From positions 1 through 6,408 of the forward strand of contig JAPPMR010000319.1 of assembly GCA_028818995.1 (NCBI GenBank): 6,408 nucleotides of DNA, in the 5' to 3' direction. This document shows positions 1 to 5,285 of this stretch, one piece after another. The notes beneath the pieces are model-generated. The model worked only from the letters and a program-made list of their open reading frames with translations. It searched no databases and had not been told where the DNA came from. This DNA comes from Candidatus Poribacteria bacterium (lineage in GTDB: Bacteria > Poribacteria > WGA-4E > WGA-3G). Position 1 is the stretch's first letter. Every line of letters begins with the position of its first letter. Position numbers and translations under genes: made by a program.

Positions 1-1
1 A

Positions 2-97
2 GATAACACAATACGGTTCTGGAATCTTGCTAACGGTACCGAAAAAGGAATCATTACCGGACATGGGTTGGGTACATTCCGTTGCTTTCTCACCTGA
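2..97 (+). pseudogene. Out-of-frame end of a WD40 blade, 5' side of a frameshifted WD40 gene
   Basis: Reading frame 2 is open from the left edge to a TGA at 95-97. Its first 21 residues, bases 2-64, form a textbook blade end: D-N-T-I-R-F-W-N, then a turn with T-E, then I-I-T-G-H. After the GH at 59-64 the frame turns to non-WD sequence and stops. The next WD blade, G-W-V-H-S-V-A-F-S-P-D from base 66, continues in frame 3. The two pieces are therefore one WD40 gene broken by a +1 or -2 shift near the GGG at 65-67. The gene body must continue beyond the left edge, because a lone half blade cannot fold. The cause could be a real mutation, an assembly or sequencing error, or less likely recoding. 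Confidence 0.75.
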
Positions 98-932
98 TAG
101 CAGCCTTCTTGCGGTTGGAGGAAATCATAAAACACCCTTCTTGTGGAATTTGGACACATATACGGAATCCACACCTTTTGATAGTCATCTCGGTTCAATT
201 GATGAAGTCGTCTTTTCTCCTGATGGCACAACCCTTGCGAGTGCAAGTCGGGATGAAAGGATATTCTTGTGGGATATGGACACCAGCACGCCACGTACCA
301 TCTTGCAAGGGCATACAGATATGATTCGTTCATTGGCTTTTGCGCCAAATGGCACTACGCTTGCCAGCGGCAGTGATGATAAAACTATACGATTATGGGA
401 TATTGATACCGGAAACCAATTAGCACTTTTAAAGGGACATACTAATTTTATTGGTACAGTTGCGATTTCGCCAGATGGTAGAACCCTTGCCAGTTGTAGC
501 GCTGATGGGACGGTTCGCTTATGGAATGCCAATACAGGACATCCACTTACTGTTCTTAAAGGGCATACCGATGTTGTTTTTTCAGTGGTATTTTCACCAG
601 ATGGTAGAGTTCTCATCAGTGGAGGTTCGGATGAAACCATTCGCTTTTGGGATATGCATTCTTGCCAGCTTCTGTCAACGTTGACACTACCGAGTCACGT
701 TCATGCATTGGCATTGTCTCCAGATGGAGGAACCCTTGCAAGTGCTGGCCAAGATGGAAAAGTCCGAATATGGGATCCGCACACCGGCAATCAACGGGCT
801 GTCCTCAGCGGACACATCGTTGACGTTGATACTTTGGCATTCAGTCCTGATGGGAGAAGCCTTGCCAGTGGCAGTGATGATGGAACTGTCCTCCTTTGGG
901 ACCTTGATACGGTTGGAAACACACATAGATAA
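63..932 (+). CDS. WD40-repeat protein, C-terminal seven blades (5' end missing or frameshifted)
   Basis: This is a beta-propeller scaffold protein with no catalytic domain in view. Seven consecutive WD blades can be read, with core strands starting near bases 75, 201, 328, 453, 579, 703 and 829, a period of about 126 bases or 42 residues. Each has an F/I/L-S-P-D-G turn and ends in LWD, LWN, FWD or IWD. GH dipeptides are clear before blades 3-5; the blade whose core starts near 703 has a shortened entry (L-P-S-H). The last blade ends in LLWDLD plus a short tail, the normal end of a propeller. The left boundary is uncertain. ATG 63-65 is the first plausible start in this frame, with a weak AAGGA 13 bases upstream, and a TTG at 27 is also in frame. 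Frame 3 before base 66 does not look WD-like, whereas frame 2 does, so the true gene most likely starts outside the window and is shifted here. With the upstream half blade, at least eight blades are represented. The next gene follows after 107 bases. No specific partner can be inferred. Confidence 0.8.
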   Translation: MGWVHSVAFSPDSSLLAVGGNHKTPFLWNLDTYTESTPFDSHLGSIDEVVFSPDGTTLASASRDERIFLWDMDTSTPRTILQGHTDMIRSLAFAPNGTTLASGSDDKTIRLWDIDTGNQLALLKGHTNFIGTVAISPDGRTLASCSADGTVRLWNANTGHPLTVLKGHTDVVFSVVFSPDGRVLISGGSDETIRFWDMHSCQLLSTLTLPSHVHALALSPDGGTLASAGQDGKVRIWDPHTGNQRAVLSGHIVDVDTLAFSPDGRSLASGSDDGTVLLWDLDTVGNTHR

Positions 933-990
933 GACCATTTTAGCAGATTGGCTTGATGATTGGATTGAACATTGCTAAACTACATATAGG

Positions 991-1003
991 GTGAAATATT
1001 CAC
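991..1003. promoter_or_regulatory. 13-base perfect dyad upstream of gene 2, candidate operator
   Basis: The sequence GTGAA-ATA-TTCAC has perfect 5-base arms and lies 37-49 bases before the ATG of the exported WD40 gene. A partial copy of the right arm (ATTCAC) recurs at 1013-1018, 15 bases downstream. The position suits a repressor or activator site in the 107-base gap. This is only a symmetry observation: no regulator gene is present, and a 5-base dyad can occur by chance in AT-leaning DNA. Confidence 0.25.
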
Positions 1004-1027
1004 ATTTTTCGAATTCACTATAACAGC

Positions 1028-1033
1028 GAGGAG
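1028..1033 (+). promoter_or_regulatory. Shine-Dalgarno site of gene 2
   Basis: GAGGAG lies six bases before the ATG at 1040. It supports that start over the out-of-frame ATG at 1035 and shows that the gene has its own translation initiation rather than being coupled to the upstream gene. Confidence 0.75.
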
Positions 1034-1039
1034 AATGCA

Positions 1040-1111
1040 ATGAAAATACAGAAATACTTACTGGGAATTGTACCACTAATAATTTTCTTATGTGTATCAA
1101 ATAGTTTTAGT
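1040..1111 (+). other. Signal peptide coding region
   Basis: Residues 1-24 have two lysines at positions 2 and 5, a hydrophobic core from Y6 to V19, and a polar S-N-S-F-S end with small residues at -1 and -3 (S24, S22), giving likely type I cleavage before Q25. Cysteine 18 is preceded by I-F-L, which does not fit a lipoprotein box. Confidence 0.85.
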
Positions 1112-2935
1112 CAAGGAATAGAACAATGGGATTTACCTGAAGCAGCTAAAGCACGGATTGGTAAAGGTAAAGCATATAAAGTCAAGTTTTTTCCAGACGG
1201 TCATCGTCTTGCTATTACGACGACAATCGGTGTTTGGATATACGATCTGCGCACTGATGATCTATTGGATTTACTTACGGGGCATTCACGTCCAATTAAG
1301 TCTCTCGCCTTTAGCCCAGATGGCACGACATTTGCCACAGCATGTGATGATAATACTGCTTGGTTGTGGGATGCAAACACAGGCGAACACATATTAAGTT
1401 TTATTGGACATCGGGACGACATTAATGAGGTGTCATTCAGTCCAGATGGTAAAATACTTGCTACGGCAAGTGACGATAATACGGTTGGACTATGGGATGT
1501 TAACACTGGAGAATGGTTAGCTTCTCTTCAAGGACATTCAGATAACGTTCACTCGGTTTCTTTTTCGTCAGATGGAACAGTGATAGCGAGCGGCTCGTAT
1601 CGTGTTGGAAACACCCTATGTTTTTGGGAACCGAGAACCAAAGAACGAATAAATACAATTACCAGCAATCATGATGATATTAGGCATATCCATTCTGTAG
1701 CAAGTTCACCTAATGGTAGCATTTTCGCAACAGGGAGTTGGGGAAAGGTCTGTATATGGGAAGGACGCACCGGTAAACTCCTTACAACTTGTGAAGTAGA
1801 AGAAAGTACGGGAGAAATCTGGTCAGTTGTGTTTTCACCAGACGGAAAAACCCTCGCAACTGGGATTGAAAATAATTCTATCTTGATAAATGATGTCTCC
1901 ACAGGACGTTTGTTGAAAACTATTGATACAGAAGAACCGATCACTTCTTTAACCTATTCTCCAGATGGGAAGACACTCATAAGTGTTAGTAAGGAAGGTG
2001 CGATTAAGTTCTGGAATGTAGACACCTATAAAGTAAAAAAAACAATAGATGATTTTACCTTTCAAGTTTTCTCTATCGCTTATGCACCTGACGGAAACTC
2101 AATTGTAACGGGGAATGTATCTAAAATGAATTTCTGGAATCCAATAACAGGTGAACTTCAAAAGACAATCGTTGGACATAACGGAAGTGTCAGCTCTATT
2201 ACTTTCTCAGAGGACGGCAAAATCCTCGCAAGTGCCGGTTCTTATTCAGTTCGATTGTGGGATATTGCAACGGATAGATTGATCGGTTCATTCAAAGGAT
2301 ATATGAATCTTGTCAAATGCGTAGCGTTCTCACCTGACGGTAGTATGCTTGCTGGTGGAGGTCAGGACAACAGAATCAGAATATGGGAAACACGATCCGG
2401 TGAGCAATATCTCATAGGACAACGGTTGCATACACTTGCAGGACATACAGACGAGGTCCAATATGTGACGTTTTCGCCAGATGGTAAAACACTTGTAAGT
2501 GCAGGTGATGATAAAACAATTCGATTGTGGGATATGGAAACTGGAAATCTCATAAACACACTTGTGGAGCATACGAGGGCTGTACATACCGTTGTCTTTT
2601 CCCCGGATGGTAATACATTTGCAAGTGCCAGCAGGGATGGAACGGTCTGTTTATGGGACTTCAGTACACATGAACTCCTCAATACCTTCAGAGGTCATAC
2701 GAGGAATAGTATTTCTGTTGATTTTTCTCCAGATAGTAACGTACTTGCCTTTAGCAACGGTGATGCGATATACATCTGTGAATTAAGCACTGGGGAGTAC
2801 ATCAACAGGCTTACTGGACACACGACTATGATCAATTCTGTTGTGTATTCACCTGACGGTAAAACAATTGCAAGTGGTAGCACTGATGGTTCTATTCTCT
2901 TATGGGATTTGACAAAATTAGTATCTGATCGATAG
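1040..2935 (+). CDS. Exported double-propeller WD40-repeat protein (14 blades)
   Basis: This is a predicted secreted or periplasmic scaffold of 631 residues. Residues 1-24 form a signal peptide: MKIQK, a hydrophobic run of about 14 residues, then S-N-S-F-S before Q25. The cysteine at 18 is not in a lipobox. Residues 30-43 are the motif WDLPEAAKARIGKG, also found in the gene at 3180. From residue 44 to the end, 14 WD units can be delimited, starting at about 44, 83, 125, 167, 211, 255, 299, 340, 381, 422, 470, 512, 554 and 595. Fourteen units suit two stacked seven-bladed propellers, with a boundary near 339-340. Regular SPDG and LWD signatures dominate. Units 5-8 and 13 are degenerate: unit 6 has I-N-D for WD, and unit 13 ends in Y-I-C-E. 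The protein stops right after LLWDL, so the N-terminal segment may supply the closing outer strand. The family mediates protein-protein contacts, and no enzyme domain is fused. The start is fixed by GAGGAG and the signal peptide. Confidence 0.93.
   Translation: MKIQKYLLGIVPLIIFLCVSNSFSQGIEQWDLPEAAKARIGKGKAYKVKFFPDGHRLAITTTIGVWIYDLRTDDLLDLLTGHSRPIKSLAFSPDGTTFATACDDNTAWLWDANTGEHILSFIGHRDDINEVSFSPDGKILATASDDNTVGLWDVNTGEWLASLQGHSDNVHSVSFSSDGTVIASGSYRVGNTLCFWEPRTKERINTITSNHDDIRHIHSVASSPNGSIFATGSWGKVCIWEGRTGKLLTTCEVEESTGEIWSVVFSPDGKTLATGIENNSILINDVSTGRLLKTIDTEEPITSLTYSPDGKTLISVSKEGAIKFWNVDTYKVKKTIDDFTFQVFSIAYAPDGNSIVTGNVSKMNFWNPITGELQKTIVGHNGSVSSITFSEDGKILASAGSYSVRLWDIATDRLIGSFKGYMNLVKCVAFSPDGSMLAGGGQDNRIRIWETRSGEQYLIGQRLHTLAGHTDEVQYVTFSPDGKTLVSAGDDKTIRLWDMETGNLINTLVEHTRAVHTVVFSPDGNTFASASRDGTVCLWDFSTHELLNTFRGHTRNSISVDFSPDSNVLAFSNGDAIYICELSTGEYINRLTGHTTMINSVVYSPDGKTIASGSTDGSILLWDLTKLVSDR
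1127..1168 (+). other. Shared N-terminal motif W-x-L-P-x-x-A-x-A-R-x-G-K-G (exported copy)
   Basis: Residues 30-43, WDLPEAAKARIGKG, sit just after the signal peptide and before blade 1. Nine of 14 positions are identical to residues 19-32 of the protein encoded at 3180. In both proteins the first blade then carries a G-x-W-x-Y-D end (GVWIYD here, GMWLYD there) in place of the usual LWD. The motif is a good candidate for a family-defining cap that closes the first propeller. Confidence 0.75.
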
Positions 2936-3019
2936 AAAGTTATGTCAAGTTTCGGATATTCTGCAAAATTTTATAGCGAACTTTAGAATTAACAGGACAT
3001 TTTGAGTTGTGAATCAACA

Positions 3020-3042
3020 CTGAATGCGCTTTTGGCATTCAG
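3020..3042. repeat. Perfect 8-bp stem-loop
   Basis: CTGAATGC at 3020-3027 and GCATTCAG at 3035-3042 form a perfect 8-bp stem with a 7-base loop rich in T. No T-run follows it, so it is not a standard intrinsic terminator. It lies inside the larger inverted repeat and directly before the REP-like palindrome. Confidence 0.7.
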
Positions 3043-3045
3043 CGG

Positions 3046-3096
3046 GAGAGAACTCCGATTCCCGACTACAAAGGGGTCGCGATTCGGAGATCGCTC
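3046..3096. repeat. REP-like imperfect palindrome
   Basis: The arms at 3046-3066 and 3076-3096 are 21 bases each, pair at 17 of 21 positions, and are separated by a 9-base loop. The inner and outer ends (CGAC/GTCG and GAG/CTC) and the central CTCCGA/TCGGAG block are fully paired. The right arm runs on into CTACAG. It is more GC-rich than its surroundings, as dispersed extragenic palindromes usually are. From memory, similar elements are abundant between genes in WD40-rich sponge-symbiont genomes, but that cannot be checked here. Confidence 0.65.
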
Positions 3097-3166
3097 CTAC
3101 AGAAAATGTGCCTCTTTAATTTCAAAGTTCACCATAAATAACGTTTCCGATAGGGTATGAAGGAAT

Positions 3167-3171
3167 GGAGG
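3167..3171 (+). promoter_or_regulatory. Shine-Dalgarno site of gene 3
   Basis: GGAGG lies eight bases before ATG 3180. An in-frame TAA at 3174-3176, between this site and the ATG, rules out any longer N-terminus. It follows that the protein really lacks a signal peptide. Confidence 0.8.
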
Positions 3172-3179
3172 TTTAATCA

Positions 3180-5207
3180 ATGAAAGGGATTATGCCGTTT
3201 CAGCTCGACCACGGTAGCGTAGATAGCAGCACATGGCATTTACCTGATGGTGCTATTGCCAGGTTAGGGAAAGGTAATAGCGTCACAATGGCATTATCCC
3301 CAAATGGCACACTTCTTGCTATTGGATGTTATCTCGGTATGTGGTTGTATGATGTAACTAAGCGTACACCCCTATCACTTTGGGAAGTAGGAACACAAAT
3401 TTCAGCTGTCACCTTTTCTGCCTGTGGAGAATGGATAGCAACAAGCAGCTGGGGTGGTCCTATCAAAATCTGGGATATGAAGAGCGAGAATTGCTTAGCA
3501 AAATTGCCGCGAGATGAAAGTGGAGGCAATTCCGAGCTTGTCTTTTCACCCAATCGAGAATGGTTTGCTGTAGGAGGAACAAATAGAAGTTCTAATCCCG
3601 AGAAAAAACTATATTGTAGTGTTGAAGTTTGGCGGTTTCCAGAAAATCTACAAGAGGATGCAACCTCTAATCGTCCGACACGAGAATTATTGTATGTGGG
3701 GACCAACCCGCTTGCATTTTCACCAGATGGCAGTTTGCTTGCTTTTGCTTCCCCCGACGGAGCACCTGAACCGTTTAATACAAAAGGATATCCTGTAATT
3801 GGCGGAAGATGGTTGTTAGATGCAAGCCAAGTCGTAGTCTATGAGTTAGCAACGGGACAACATCTCACCACTCTTGATGGGGGTGAAGATGTTAGCTCTA
3901 TTTCCTTTTCACCGTGTGGAAATTTTATGGCTGTATGTGACCGGAACGGTGTTAACAAGGTATGGAAAATCCCAGCACAATCCGCAACAAAACTGCAACC
4001 TTGGCACCTGCATAAAGTTTATCAGAAAGTGGGCGACAACGGTTCCCATAATATCAGTTATGCCCCGGAAAACCGGCTCTTATCCACTGTTTACGCGTAT
4101 AAAGATCACACATTATCAGTGCATGATTTAGATAACAATGAAATGCTCTATCAACACCCTAAAGAAACTGGACCCTATAACCCAGACTATTTACATGGAA
4201 CCCGTCTTGCATTCGAGAGTGAAAACGATGTACATATTTGGATTGAGGGTGAAGACCAATTAATCTCTTTGGGACATACCGCGGGATTTTTTGTAGGCCC
4301 TCTACAGTTTTCTATAGATGGAAAGATGTTAATCACAACAGCCAGGTATGATGGTATTTTGAGTTGGGATATTACACATCCCAACAATCCATCCCACATT
4401 TTTAAACCCCTCGGCATGAAACCGGATTCAGATGGATGGGGAGAACGTTATTTTTGTGTGGAGGTATCGTCTGAAGGCAAACACTTTGTCACTTCCGGTG
4501 ATGAAAGTAGTATTCGACTTTGGGAATTGGGAGCAGATAAACCGATTGCATCGTTTTCTATACAAGCTGAAGTGTCTGACGCGGTTTTCTCCTCAACTGC
4601 CAATTTACTCGCTTACATAGACGAGAATGGTAAGGTCTATATCTGGGATATCGCAACAGGTGAAATCTACGACACCTATACGACAGAAAAAACGCATACC
4701 TCACCCTACATCACATTTAGTCCAGACGGTGCATATCTTATCAGTCATTCTGGTCAAATCTATGATGTTGTTCAACGTAAACCTCTGAAAAGGTATTCAA
4801 GTGAGGATGAAATACAATTCCTGGCGTTCTCCACAGATTCCTCCCAAATCTGGTGTGATTGGCGAGGATGGAATAATGAGACAATAGAGTTATGGGATAT
4901 TCAACAGGATGAAAAAGTGTCGGAAATCCCTAAACCAAACTGGTGGAAGCCCAAATATATTGAAGCGTTTGCATTATCTACATGTGGACAATATATCGCT
5001 TGCAGTCCTGATACGTGGACACTTAACGGGCATATATGTATTTGGAATATCCGCAAAGAAGATGAACCTATTGTTACGTTTGAGGTGGCAGAAGGCATAT
5101 CTTCTCTTGCTTTTTCTATTGATAGGACGCTTTTGGCAAGTGCTGGCACAAGCGGTGCAATCCTACTGTGGGATTTGATACCCTATATAAACGATTGCGT
5201 TTCATGA
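3180..5207 (+). CDS. Divergent double-propeller WD40-repeat protein (14 blades), no signal peptide
   Basis: This is a 675-residue, probably cytoplasmic scaffold. Residues 19-32 (WHLPDGAIARLGKG) match the motif of the exported neighbour, and blade 1 ends in GMWLYD as it does there. Fourteen degenerate units can be placed at about 33, 72, 114, 175, 236, 288, 333, 367, 425, 463, 505, 543, 588 and 638, which suits two seven-bladed propellers. Many carry weak signatures: VWRF, VVYEL, VHDL, HIWIE, SWDI, IYDVV. Units 3, 4 and 8 are enlarged to about 58-61 residues by loops rich in N, P, S and G, likely surface extensions. In three units the Asp of the S-P-D-G turn is Cys (C82, C246, C602). The C-terminal LLWDL ending is typical. 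The start is fixed by GGAGG at 3167 and an upstream in-frame stop. The gene follows a structured intergenic element, and its low repeat regularity suggests older divergence than in the gene downstream. Binding partner unknown. Confidence 0.9.
   Translation: MKGIMPFQLDHGSVDSSTWHLPDGAIARLGKGNSVTMALSPNGTLLAIGCYLGMWLYDVTKRTPLSLWEVGTQISAVTFSACGEWIATSSWGGPIKIWDMKSENCLAKLPRDESGGNSELVFSPNREWFAVGGTNRSSNPEKKLYCSVEVWRFPENLQEDATSNRPTRELLYVGTNPLAFSPDGSLLAFASPDGAPEPFNTKGYPVIGGRWLLDASQVVVYELATGQHLTTLDGGEDVSSISFSPCGNFMAVCDRNGVNKVWKIPAQSATKLQPWHLHKVYQKVGDNGSHNISYAPENRLLSTVYAYKDHTLSVHDLDNNEMLYQHPKETGPYNPDYLHGTRLAFESENDVHIWIEGEDQLISLGHTAGFFVGPLQFSIDGKMLITTARYDGILSWDITHPNNPSHIFKPLGMKPDSDGWGERYFCVEVSSEGKHFVTSGDESSIRLWELGADKPIASFSIQAEVSDAVFSSTANLLAYIDENGKVYIWDIATGEIYDTYTTEKTHTSPYITFSPDGAYLISHSGQIYDVVQRKPLKRYSSEDEIQFLAFSTDSSQIWCDWRGWNNETIELWDIQQDEKVSEIPKPNWWKPKYIEAFALSTCGQYIACSPDTWTLNGHICIWNIRKEDEPIVTFEVAEGISSLAFSIDRTLLASAGTSGAILLWDLIPYINDCVS
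3234..3275 (+). other. Shared N-terminal motif W-x-L-P-x-x-A-x-A-R-x-G-K-G (non-exported copy)
   Basis: Residues 19-32 read WHLPDGAIARLGKG. They directly precede blade 1, as in the exported protein at 1040, but here an 18-residue polar leader replaces the signal peptide. The same cap in two compartments argues that the motif belongs to the propeller fold rather than to export. Confidence 0.75.
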
Positions 5208-5273
5208 AAAAGAATTGTAGAGATGCACATAAGAAAATGAAAGGTTTTTTTCTAAAAAAGCTTAAATTGTTAT

Positions 5274-5278
5274 GGGAG
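5274..5278 (+). promoter_or_regulatory. Shine-Dalgarno site of gene 4
   Basis: GGGAG lies seven bases before ATG 5286 in the 78-base gap after gene 3. It supports the annotated start and so keeps the degenerate N-terminal blade inside the protein. Confidence 0.65.
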
Positions 5279-5285
5279 AACTCTA

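Larger units (their letters stand above)
2970..3138. repeat. Composite palindromic intergenic element with long imperfect terminal inverted repeats
   Basis: Bases 2970-2992 and 3116-3138 are inverted copies matching at 19 of 23 positions, including an uninterrupted GAACTTT/AAAGTTC pair. The symmetry continues inward: ACATTTT at 2997-3003 pairs with AAAATGT at 3103-3109, allowing short bulges. Inside this outer stem are two independent hairpins (3020-3042 and 3046-3096). The layout, a closing stem around two stem-loops, fits a miniature inverted-repeat element or a structured RNA. A TA dinucleotide near each tip (2972-2973 and 3135-3136) would suit a TA target duplication, but TA is itself palindromic, so this is weak. 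No coding potential was found inside. Confidence 0.6.

Noticed and set aside
41..48. Programmed frameshift at the A-run GAAAAAGG
   Set aside because: WD-like sequence in the original frame continues 16 bases beyond the run, to the GH at 59-64, so the shift lies downstream of this run.
27..62. TTG start at base 27 for the first WD40 gene
   Set aside because: The frame is open to the window edge, there is no ribosome binding site before it, and the residues before base 66 in this frame do not resemble a blade, whereas frame 2 does.
185..640. Open frames on the reverse strand opposite the WD40 genes
   Set aside because: They repeat with the WD40 period (S-G-E/L-P-S-G patterns), as expected for the complement of the SPDG-repeat coding sequence, and have no start context.
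703..978. Alternative frame with a longer C-terminal end after gene 1
   Set aside because: The upstream part is a shadow of the WD40 frame. The WD40 protein already ends in a normal LLWDLD terminus, so no second frameshift is needed.
948..981. Sigma-70-like promoter (TTGATG, 17 bases, TAAACT) before gene 2
   Set aside because: Only four of six bases match in each box, which is expected by chance in AT-leaning DNA. Not strong enough to annotate.
1082..1096. Lipoprotein box at cysteine 18 of the exported protein
   Set aside because: The residues before the cysteine are I-F-L, with no small residue at -1, and the cysteine lies within the hydrophobic core rather than at its end.
5242..5262. Intrinsic terminator after gene 3 (T-run and A-run near 5245-5259)
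   Set aside because: The stem is six A-T pairs with one G-C pair and a mismatch, has no GC-rich base, and is followed by no T-run.
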